Notes under the pieces: model-generated
The model's database searches: none
Told to the model about the DNA's origin: nothing
Seen by the model: only the letters and a program-made list of their open reading frames with translations
Shown: piece by piece, positions 37,596 to 45,432 of the stretch
How positions within the stretch are numbered: the stretch's first letter is position 1
How the letters are laid out: every line of letters starts with the position of its first letter
Assembly: GCF_004339745.1 (NCBI RefSeq)
Contig: NZ_SMGP01000001.1
Location: 1,612,001-1,676,000, forward strand
Length of the DNA stretch: 64,000 nucleotides
Source: Paraburkholderia sp. BL9I2N2
GTDB lineage: Bacteria; Pseudomonadota; Gammaproteobacteria; Burkholderiales; Burkholderiaceae
Reading direction: 5' to 3'
Program-made: the position numbers and the translations under genes

Positions 37596-39567
37596 ATGAA
37601 ACAGCTTGATGTCCCCTCTGCCGGCGAAAACGGCAAGCCTGCCAAGACCCCGACCGTGGCCCGCCCGAGTGCGATTGCCGACGTCGACTACTGGACGCTG
37701 GTGCAGGCGATCGAAGACTATGCGATCTTCCTGCTCGACGCGACCGGGCGGATCGTTAGCTGGAATGCCGGGGCACAGAAGCTGACGGGCTACACGGACG
37801 AGATCGTCGGCCGGCACTTTTCGTGTTTCTATCCCGATGAAGCGGTGGCGCGCGGCTGGCCCGCCTACGAACTGCAACAGGCGTCGCTGACCGGCCGCTT
37901 CGAGGACGAAGGCTGGCGGGTCCGCAAGGACGGCACGACCTTCTGGTCGAACGTCGTGATTACGTCGATCCGCAACGACGCGGGCATTCTCACCGGCTTC
38001 GCCAAGATCACGCGCGATCTGACCGCGCAACGCGAGTATCTGGAAGCGCTGCGGCAAAGCGAGGAGCGGTTCCGCTTGCTGGTCGACTGCGTCAAGGACT
38101 ATGCGATCTTCATGCTCGATCCGCAAGGCCACGTGGTGAGCTGGAATGCCGGCGCTGCGCGCATCAAAGGCTATTCGCGCGAGGAAATCGTCGGCCAGCA
38201 TTTCTCGGTTTTCTACGCGCCTGAGGAAGCGGCGGCAGGCAAGCCCGCGCGCGAACTGGCAATCGCCCGGCAGATCGGACACGTCGAGGACGAAGGCTGG
38301 CGCGTGCGCAAGGACGGCACGACCTTCTGGGCCAACGTTGTGATCACCGCGATGCATGACGAGTCGAACCGGCTGCGCGGCTTCGCCAAGGTTACGCGCG
38401 ATCTGACCGAGCGGCGTCAGCGCGAGGAACTGGAGCGTTCCGGCGAACGCATGCGGCAGTTTCTCGCGACCCTCGCTCATGAATTGCGCAATCCGCTCGC
38501 GCCGGTCCGCAATGCGATTGGCGTGATGCAACTCGAAACCGGTGTCAGTCCCACGCTGGCGCGTTCGCGCGACCTGATCGATCGCCAGGTCACGCACCTC
38601 ACGCGGTTGGTCGACGATCTGCTGGACGTCGGCCGGATCATGTCGAACAAGGTCGAGTTGCGCCTCGGCCGTGTGGATCTGGCCGAGGTGATGGCGCGCG
38701 CGATCGAGGCAGCCCGGCCGTTCACCGATGCGCACGAGCAGCGGGTCGTGCAGCATATGCCGGACGAGCCGGTGATCGTGCGCGGCGACATGACGCGTCT
38801 CGTGCAGGTGTTGCAAAAACCTTTTGCACAACGCGGCGAAGTTCTCGCCGGTGAGCAGCACCATCGACGTCGTGGCGCGTATCGATTACCACATGGCCGT
38901 GCTCGAAGTGCGCGACGCCGGTTGCGGCATTCCTGTGCGCTCGCTCGACAAGATCTTTGAGCTGTTCGCTCAGGAGAAGGAAGGGCAGAATGCCGGCGAG
39001 GGCGGTCTCGGCATCGGCCTCACGCTGTGCAAGTCGCTTGTCGAGATGCACGGCGGCAGCATTATCGCGAGCAGCGAAGGGGAGGGTTGCGGCAGTACCT
39101 TCACGCTGAGTCTGCCGCTGGCCGCCGCGCCGTCCGAAGCGACGGGCGATGAGGCGAACGCGGCGAACACCCAAGTCGCGCCACTGCGCATTCTGCTGGT
39201 CGATGACAATTGCGATTCGGCCGACAGTCTGGCAATGCTGCTCGAACTCAAAGGCCACGAGGTGCGCATCGCCTACGAGGGCGAGCAGGCGGTCCAGGTC
39301 GCGCCGCGCTTTGCGCCCCACCTCGCTGTGATCGACCTTGCCATGCCGAAGATGGACGGCTACGCGACCATCGCGGCGCTGCGCGCGATGCCCGAGCTTG
39401 CCCACACCCTGTACGCCGCCATGACCGGCTTCGGCCACTCGAGCGATCGCGAGCGCACCCGTGACGCCGGTTTTCATGCGCATCTCGTGAAGCCGGTGGA
39501 GCTCGAGCTGTTCGATGCCTTGCTGGCCGAGGTGGAAGCGCGGCGCAGCGGGCGCGACCCCGGCTAG
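37596..39567 (+). pseudogene. Hybrid PAS-PAS sensor histidine kinase with response-regulator domain, frameshifted
   Basis: Two tandem PAS domains (about 35-145 and 165-275, near-duplicates, both with VSWNAGA) precede HisKA with His295 in ATLAHELRNP. The frame then runs off after VQVLQ. Deleting one A from the run of five at 38815-38819 continues the N box as NLLHNAAKFS and restores the ATPase G boxes (GGLGIGL) and a C-terminal receiver domain with LRILLVDDN and the phospho-acceptor VIDLAMPKMDGY. As read, the first product (454 aa) has no ATP-binding lobe and the second starts at a TTG inside the N box. The gene is broken here, or the A run is mis-called. Confidence 0.85.
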
Positions 39568-39765
39568 CCGTTCGAGCAACGCACGCTTCCTTCATACGAG
39601 AGCGGTGTGATGGCTGGCTTGCATCGGCATTCCTGATTCCCGAAGAAAGGTGTCACGTGTCCACGCGTTTCAGCGCCTGCGGCACGCCGCTTGCTGAGCG
39701 TCTTTTGTGCGCGGCGGCCCTTGAGAGTCCGCCGGCACTCGATCGAACAGCTTCAGGGAGGCACG

Positions 39766-40944
39766 ATGCTCGATACGCGTGATCGTGCGGCCGGCGTCAA
39801 CGCGCGGCCGCCGCAAAGTTCCGGCATGACCGCGTCTCGCGATTCCCATACAGCGGCGAGCAGGGCCCGGAAAAATGCGCAACCTGCCGGGTCGCTTGAA
39901 AATTTTCTGCGTGACACGCGCTTCGATCCCAATGACCCCGCCGCGCTCGGCGATGTGTTGCGCGCGCTGATCGAACACGGGTATGACCGCGCGCCTTTTG
40001 TGCCTTTGCCGGGTCGCGGCGAGACGCTCGCGCGCTGGCGCGCCCTCGCAGCAGTGGCCGCGTGCGATCTCGGACTCGTCAAGCTGTTCGAAGGCCACAC
40101 GGACGCGCTTGCGATTCTCGCCGAATTGCATGGTCCCACGCCGCCTGTGGGAAGCCGGTGGGGTGTCTGGGCCGCCGAGCCGCCCGATGCGCGCGTGCAA
40201 GCGACCAAAGTAGGAATCCGAAGCGATGGCGAGGGCCTTCGTCTGGTAGGCACAAAAGCCTGGTGCTCGGGCGCCGGTGTCGTCACGCATGCGCTGGTTA
40301 CCGCGTGGCTGGACGATGAACCGGTGCTGGCGGCTGTCGCGATGGATCAGCCATCTATCTCTATCGACACGTCGAAATGGCAAGCGGTCGGCATGCAGGC
40401 CACGGCAAGCGCTGACGTGGCCTTCGACCAGGCGTCAGCGACGCTCGTGGGCGGCGCGCATTCCTATGTGCGGCGTCCAGGCTTCTGGCACGGCGGCGCC
40501 GGTATTGCCGCGTGCTGGTATGGGGCCGCCGCGCAGATCGGCCGGATGCTGCGCGACGCGTCCACGCAGCGCGCGGATCCACATCGGCTCGTCCATCTCG
40601 GCGCGGTCGACGTGGCATTGGCCGCGGCGGCCGCGGTATTGCGCGAGACCGCCGCGCGCATCGACGCCAATCCGTCGACTGACTCGCAACGCGAGACGAT
40701 GCGCGCGCGCCTCGTGGTCGAAGAGGCCGCGACTGCCGTGATGACTCACGCAACGCGTACCCTCGGTGCCGGCCCGTTGTGCCGCAACGCGCGCTTCGCG
40801 CGTGCGCTGGCGGATCTGCCGGTGTTCCTGCGGCAGAGCCACGCGGAGCGCGATCTGGCCGCGCTCGGTGAACTGGTTGCAGCGGCGGGACAGGGCGACG
40901 GTCGTGACGATCACGATGCCGGAGGTGCCCCGTGGACGCTTTGA
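39766..40944 (+). CDS. Acyl-CoA dehydrogenase-like protein
   Basis: A 392-residue divergent member of the acyl-CoA dehydrogenase fold. The N-terminal half is helical (ENFLRDTRFDPNDPAALGDV), followed by the beta domain (GEGLRLVGTKAWCSGAGVVTHALV, with WCSGA as flavin-contact segment) and the C-terminal helical domain ending DLPVFLRQSHAERDLAALG. It starts at ATG 39766 after GGGAGG and is followed at 25 bases by a methyltransferase and then a glycosyltransferase, a gene set that occurs in many bacteria with a PIG-L deacetylase. The substrate is unknown. Confidence 0.75.
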   Translation: MLDTRDRAAGVNARPPQSSGMTASRDSHTAASRARKNAQPAGSLENFLRDTRFDPNDPAALGDVLRALIEHGYDRAPFVPLPGRGETLARWRALAAVAACDLGLVKLFEGHTDALAILAELHGPTPPVGSRWGVWAAEPPDARVQATKVGIRSDGEGLRLVGTKAWCSGAGVVTHALVTAWLDDEPVLAAVAMDQPSISIDTSKWQAVGMQATASADVAFDQASATLVGGAHSYVRRPGFWHGGAGIAACWYGAAAQIGRMLRDASTQRADPHRLVHLGAVDVALAAAAAVLRETAARIDANPSTDSQRETMRARLVVEEAATAVMTHATRTLGAGPLCRNARFARALADLPVFLRQSHAERDLAALGELVAAAGQGDGRDDHDAGGAPWTL

Positions 40945-40968
40945 CGCCATGCACGGAGGGCCGCTGAC

Positions 40969-41574
40969 ATGAGCTCTCCGGTCACATACTTCGATGAACT
41001 CTATCAACAGAGCGACGATCCGTGGAAGTTGCGCGAAGGCTGGTACGAGAGCCGCAAGCGCTCTCTCACGCTCGCGTTGCTGCCGCGTCCGCGTTACCGG
41101 AACGCGTTCGAGCCCGGTTGCGCGAACGGCGAACTGACCGTCGAGTTGGCGAAGCGCTGCGATACGCTGCTTGCCGCCGATCTGCACGAACGCGCGGTGC
41201 AGCTTGCGCGCGAGCGGGTCGCGGGCGCAGCGCACGTCCGCGTCGAACAGCGCACGGTGCCGCGCGAATGGCCGACGGAAGCCGGACCGTTCGATCTGAT
41301 CGTGATCAGCGAGTTCGCGTATTACCTCGATTCGGCGGAGCTCGAATCACTGGCTTCACGAATCGCCGCCTCGCTCACTACAGACGGCACGCTGCTCGCA
41401 TGTCATTGGCGCCGTCCCTTCGCCGAAGCGCTCGAATCCGCCGATGCCGCGCATGCGCTGTTCGATACGCGCTGCGGCCTCGCGCGTCTCGCGCATCACG
41501 ATGAAGCCGATCTGCTGATCGACGTCTGGTCGCGCGACGCACGGTCGGTCGCGCAGCGCGAGGGGCTCCTATGA
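40969..41574 (+). CDS. SAM-dependent methyltransferase (NodS-like)
   Basis: A 201-residue class I methyltransferase. The start YFDELYQQSDDPWKLREGWY is typical of NodS-type enzymes (PF05401). The SAM-binding motif is FEPGCANGELTVELA (about 45-59), and the acidic end of strand 2 is LAADLHERA. NodS proteins methylate amino groups of deacetylated sugars. The stop overlaps the glycosyltransferase start (ATGA), so the genes are coupled. Confidence 0.82.
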   Translation: MSSPVTYFDELYQQSDDPWKLREGWYESRKRSLTLALLPRPRYRNAFEPGCANGELTVELAKRCDTLLAADLHERAVQLARERVAGAAHVRVEQRTVPREWPTEAGPFDLIVISEFAYYLDSAELESLASRIAASLTTDGTLLACHWRRPFAEALESADAAHALFDTRCGLARLAHHDEADLLIDVWSRDARSVAQREGLL

Positions 41575-42227
41575 TCGGCGTGATCGTTCCGGCGCATAAC
41601 GAAGAGGCGTTGCTGGCGCCTTGCCTAGCGGCCTTGATCGCTGCCTCCCGCCATGAGGACTTGGCGGGCGAAACAGTGCGCATCGTGGTCGTGCTCGACG
41701 CTTGCGACGACTTCACCGGCGCGATCGCGCGTGCCTACGGCGTCGAGACGCTGGCGCTGAAAGCGCGCAATGTCGGCATTGCGCGCGCGACCGGTGCGGA
41801 CTTCCTGCTGGCGGATGGCGCGCGCTGGCTCGCGTTCACCGACGCCGACAGCCGCGTCTCGTCAGGCTGGCTGGTCGCGCAGCTTTCGCTGGATGCGGAC
41901 GCGGTGTGCGGCTCGATTGCCGTCGACGACTGGACCGCGCACCCGCACAGCGTGCGCGAATACTTCCGCAAGACTTACGTGGATGCCGACGGTCATCGTC
42001 ACATTCACGGGGCGAACCTCGGCGTGTCGGCCGACGCCTACCGGCGCGCTGGCGGCTTTCCACCGCTCAAGTGCAGCGAGGATGTCGCGCTGGTCGACCG
42101 GTTGATCGCGATCGGTGCGCGCATTGCGTGGAGCGCGGCGCCGCGCGTGATTACGAGCGCGCGCGCAGCGGCTCGCGCTCGCGGCGGCTTCGGCGATACG
42201 CTGGCGGCGTGGGCGGCCGCCGGGTAA
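41571..42227 (+). CDS. Glycosyltransferase family 2 protein
   Basis: A 218-residue GT-A enzyme with IGVIVPAHNEEALLAPCLAA at the start, ARNVGIARATGADFLL, and the metal site LAFTDADSRVS (about 88-98). The catalytic-domain acceptor end KCSEDVALVDRLI carries the ED motif. It is the third gene of the acyl-CoA-dehydrogenase-like set and overlaps the methyltransferase stop by four bases. Confidence 0.82.
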   Translation: MIGVIVPAHNEEALLAPCLAALIAASRHEDLAGETVRIVVVLDACDDFTGAIARAYGVETLALKARNVGIARATGADFLLADGARWLAFTDADSRVSSGWLVAQLSLDADAVCGSIAVDDWTAHPHSVREYFRKTYVDADGHRHIHGANLGVSADAYRRAGGFPPLKCSEDVALVDRLIAIGARIAWSAAPRVITSARAAARARGGFGDTLAAWAAAG

Positions 42228-42264
42228 GGGGGCGCAGCCGCTGTCGCTGTCAAAGGAGGGCGAC

Positions 42265-42759
42265 ATGATGGACGCGATCTTGCTGCTGTTCGGTCAAGGC
42301 AGAACGCTCGATCCGCTGCAGATGGCCATGCGCGCGATCGTCGTGTTTCTGATCGCGCTGGTGCTGATCCGGATCTCGGGCCGGCGCTCGTTCGGACAAC
42401 GCTCGCCGTTCGATTCGGTGGTGGTGATACTGCTCGGCGCGACGTTGAGCCGGGCCATTGCCGGCGCGTCGCCGTTTATCGCCACCGTGGTCGCGTCGTT
42501 CATGATCGTTGCGTGTCATCGGCTGTTGGCGTGGGCGTGCATGCGCTCGCCCGGGCTGGAGCGGCTGGTGGGGGGCGTCGAACGCGAGGTGTTCAGCAAC
42601 GGCGCGTTCAATACGCGCGAGTTGGATGCGGCGCTCATCACCCGAACCGACGTGCACGAAAGCGTGCGGCAGAAAACCGGCTCACGTTCGATGGACGACG
42701 TGGCCGCGGCAATTCTCGAACGCAACGGCGAAGTGAGCGTGATCCGCAAGAAGGCTTGA
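42265..42759 (+). CDS. DUF421/YetF-family membrane protein
   Basis: A 164-residue protein with three N-terminal helices (about 5-25, 28-50 and 60-80) and a cytoplasmic domain typical of DUF421. The segment RISGRRSFGQRSPFDSVVVIL (about 36-56) is a family hallmark. The function is unknown. It follows the glycosyltransferase at 37 bases with AAAGGAGG in front, so it may be part of the same transcript. Confidence 0.82.
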   Translation: MMDAILLLFGQGRTLDPLQMAMRAIVVFLIALVLIRISGRRSFGQRSPFDSVVVILLGATLSRAIAGASPFIATVVASFMIVACHRLLAWACMRSPGLERLVGGVEREVFSNGAFNTRELDAALITRTDVHESVRQKTGSRSMDDVAAAILERNGEVSVIRKKA

Positions 42760-42768
42760 GGCGACCGC

Positions 42769-44166
42769 TCAGCCCCGGCCGCCGCGCGAGATTTCCTCAC
42801 CCGCGCGGTGCGGCATGCGCAGCGTGACCGGAATCGATGCGAACGAGCACAGGCCGACCACCAGAAACGCCGGCCAGAAATCCGACCATGTGATGCCCGG
42901 ATGTCCATGCAGCACGCGCGAGATCTGCAGCACGATACCGCCGATCGTCACGCCGAGGCCGAGCGACATCTGCTGCACGACGCTGCCGAGACTCGTGGCG
43001 CGGCCCACGTCGCGAGTGGCGATTTCCGCGTAGGTGAGCGAGTTCAGACTGGTGAATTGCAGCGCGGGGAAGAAGCCGCCCAGCAACACGACCACCCAGA
43101 TGATCCAGGTCGGCGTGCCGGGGAAAAATAGTCCGCAGGCCGCAATCGAGAGCCCCGACAACGCGGCGTTGACTACCAGCACCGAACGGAAGCCGAAGCG
43201 GTGCAGCACGCTCGAGGCGACCGTGCGCATGAACATGCCGCCGAACGCGGACGCGCACGTGATCAGGCCGGATTCGAACGCGCTCATGCCGTGGCCTTCC
43301 TGCAGCATCAGCGGCAAGAGGAACGGCAATGCGCCGAGGCCGATCCGAAACAACGAACCGCCGAGCACGCTCGCCTGGAACGTCGGCACCTTGAAAAAGC
43401 GCAGGTCGAGCAGCGGCAGTGGGACGCGCTGCGCGTAGGCGACATAGGCCGCGAGCAGAACCGCGCCGCACGCGCACATGCCGAACGCGTCGCGATTCGA
43501 GATCAGTTCGCCGCCGACCAGCGACAGCCCGAGCAGAAGCAGCACCGCACCCGCCGCCGACAGAAAAAAGCCGATCCAGTCGAGCGGGCCGGGGTCCGGT
43601 TCGCGCGTATTGGCGATGTGCTTGTTGGTCAGATAGATGCCGAGAATGCCGATCGGCACGTTGATGAAGAAAATCAGGCGCCAGTGCAGATAGGTGGTGA
43701 TGAAGCCGCCGAGCAGCGGTCCCGCGGCGGGGCCGAGCATCGCCGGGACGCTCAGATAGTTCATCGCGCGGATGAAGTCGGACTTGTGCACCACGCGGAA
43801 GATGATGATCCGCCCGACCGGCACCATCATCGCGCCGCCCACGCCCTGCACGAAGCGCGCAAGCGTGAAGGTGGCCAGAGAATTCGACGCGGCGCACAGC
43901 AGCGAGCCCGTCACGAAGATGCCGATCGCCGTGCGAAAAATCGTGCGCGCGCCGAACCGGTCGGCGAGCCATCCGCACACGGGAATGAAGACGCCCAGGC
44001 CCAGCACATAGCTCGTTACCGCGATTTTCAGCGTGACCGGATCGCGCCCGAAGTCGCGTGCCATGGCCGGTAGCGCGGTGACGATCACGTTCGCATCGAC
44101 GCTTTCCATGAACATCGCGCACGCGACGATAAGGGGCGCAATCAGAGCTTTCTGGACGGCGGTCAT
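42769..44166 (-). CDS. MFS multidrug transporter of the DHA2 type
   Basis: A 465-residue permease with about 14 helices: FMESVDANVIVTALPAMARD in helix 1, CGWLADRFGARTIF (about 64-77) and RFVQGVGGAMMVPVGRIIIF (about 103-122). It is similar in plan to the pump at 31870-33270 but clearly a different gene (Asp-Ala-Asn rather than Asp-Thr-Thr in helix 1). No regulator or adaptor is adjacent. It converges with the DUF421 gene, with only 9 bases between the stop codons. Confidence 0.87.
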   Translation of the reverse strand: MTAVQKALIAPLIVACAMFMESVDANVIVTALPAMARDFGRDPVTLKIAVTSYVLGLGVFIPVCGWLADRFGARTIFRTAIGIFVTGSLLCAASNSLATFTLARFVQGVGGAMMVPVGRIIIFRVVHKSDFIRAMNYLSVPAMLGPAAGPLLGGFITTYLHWRLIFFINVPIGILGIYLTNKHIANTREPDPGPLDWIGFFLSAAGAVLLLLGLSLVGGELISNRDAFGMCACGAVLLAAYVAYAQRVPLPLLDLRFFKVPTFQASVLGGSLFRIGLGALPFLLPLMLQEGHGMSAFESGLITCASAFGGMFMRTVASSVLHRFGFRSVLVVNAALSGLSIAACGLFFPGTPTWIIWVVVLLGGFFPALQFTSLNSLTYAEIATRDVGRATSLGSVVQQMSLGLGVTIGGIVLQISRVLHGHPGITWSDFWPAFLVVGLCSFASIPVTLRMPHRAGEEISRGGRG

Positions 44167-44323
44167 GACGGCGGGCTGCGGCGAACGGCCGCGGGCAAAG
44201 GGGCCATTATTGCACCTGTACGGTGCGGATTGTTAACAGCGCACAAGCCGATGCCGCCCTTTTTAAGATCGTGTCGTTGTAATTGTGACCGTCGCGCAAC
44301 AGTCTGCGGTTTTATTGATATTT

Positions 44324-44352
44324 GTTGCAGTGCGGCAGGAGATGGCTATAAT
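44324..44352 (+). promoter_or_regulatory. Sigma-70 promoter of the small gene at 44395
   Basis: A perfect TATAAT -10 box (44347-44352) with GTTGCA (44324-44329) or TTGCAG one base to the right as -35. A short repeat GTATA-AACCC-TATAC (44368-44382) abuts the AGGAG box. Confidence 0.7.
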
Positions 44353-44394
44353 CGGGTTATTGCTTAGGTATAAACCCTATACAGGAGTCCCGCC

Positions 44395-44547
44395 ATGAAT
44401 ACCGCTTCCAATGCTTCCGCTGTCCGCGCTACCGTCGCCGCCAACAACACCTTCTTTGGCAAGCTGCGCGCCTTGGCATTGCATGCACTGAATCTCCACC
44501 TGCAAAACTGCGCTGTGATCGCGGAAGCGCATCGCCGTCCGGAGTAA
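44395..44547 (+). CDS. Small conserved-looking protein, 50 aa
   Basis: ATG 44395 has a consensus AGGAG box 7 bases upstream and a perfect TATAAT further up. The 50-residue product has a Ser/Ala/Asn N terminus and an amphipathic helix (FFGKLRALALHALNLHLQNC) and no signal. The strong expression signals suggest a genuine, well-expressed small protein. I do not recognise a family. Confidence 0.6.
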   Translation: MNTASNASAVRATVAANNTFFGKLRALALHALNLHLQNCAVIAEAHRRPE

Positions 44548-44843
44548 GACAAAAGCCGCGCGCCACACGCGCAGACCGATACAGCAGGGCGCAGACATGC
44601 GCCGCGTCTGTCATGCGCACGGCGCCACGGTTTAGCGTCGTTTTTGCGTCATTCATGCCCGCGACGGCTGCGATATCACCGCGGCCCGCTGGCACGTGCA
44701 GCGAACGCTGTGCGATCTGGTTTCATCATTCAAGCTTCTTTGCAGCGGCGGCACGCGTGCAGTTCGCACCGTGTGAGCGTCATTCGTGACGCCGCTCGTG
44801 TTTCCGACCTCGTACGGCAACCGCCCGTACTTTACGGCTCGGT
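44548..44843. other. Non-coding gap between two tiny genes
   Basis: About 300 bases with no supported gene, lying between convergent small genes. No clear terminator was seen. Confidence 0.35.
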
Positions 44844-44984
44844 TTAGTCGCGGGCGCGGCTCGACACCCTCACTACGGCCTTGCGCTCCATGGTCGCTCG
44901 CGTGGCCAGTGCGCTCATCAACAGCGCCATCGACACCAACCCGACCAGATACACGCCCGCCATCATCCAATCCTGTTCCGCCAT
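44844..44984 (-). CDS. Single-pass membrane microprotein, 46 aa
   Basis: On the minus strand ATG 44984 has AAGGAG 7 bases upstream (an ATG at 44990 is too close to that box). The product has one hydrophobic helix (MMAGVYLVGLVSMALLMSAL) and a basic C-terminal tail, the design of bacterial membrane microproteins. It resembles small subunits or regulators of transporters in layout only; no family is recognised. It lies between the gene at 44395 and mprF. Confidence 0.5.
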   Translation of the reverse strand: MAEQDWMMAGVYLVGLVSMALLMSALATRATMERKAVVRVSSRARD

Positions 44985-44990
44985 CTTCAT

Positions 44991-45426
44991 TCTCCTTCGA
45001 GTACCTGATTTCACCCGGCAAGTGCGCCGCGTTTCACTGAGCTATTGCTCTCGATTACGGCACGCGAAGAGAAAATCTTGATGCCGCGTTTCAATGCTTC
45101 GAGCGATAGGCCATGCCGCGCGCAATCGACGCCACGTCGAATCTTCATTCGCCGCGCGCAAATAGCGTTTAAACTTCAGCCCCCTGTCGACAAGCCGGCG
45201 CGCCTCATCGCGGCCCAATCGGCAATATCGACCGTTTTATGCACGCGGATTGCTGCGCCACGTCGCGCAGTGCATTCAAATTCAATGGGCGGGCCAGGTT
45301 AAACCCCTCGATACGGCTGACGCTGTCAACCTTTTTACCCCTGTGCCGTTATCCATTTGTAATCGCCAATAACCGGCGACGCCGCGAAGGACAATCCGTC
45401 GCGACAGCTCCACGCAAGGCCCTGCA
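44991..45426. other. Upstream region of mprF
   Basis: About 430 bases without a supported gene. It probably holds the promoters of the microprotein and of mprF; no confident boxes were assigned. Confidence 0.35.
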
Positions 45427-45432
45427 TTGACC

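Noticed and set aside
44548..45426. Several 60-90 codon frames upstream of mprF
   Set aside because: No ribosome binding sites, poor composition and mutual overlap on both strands.
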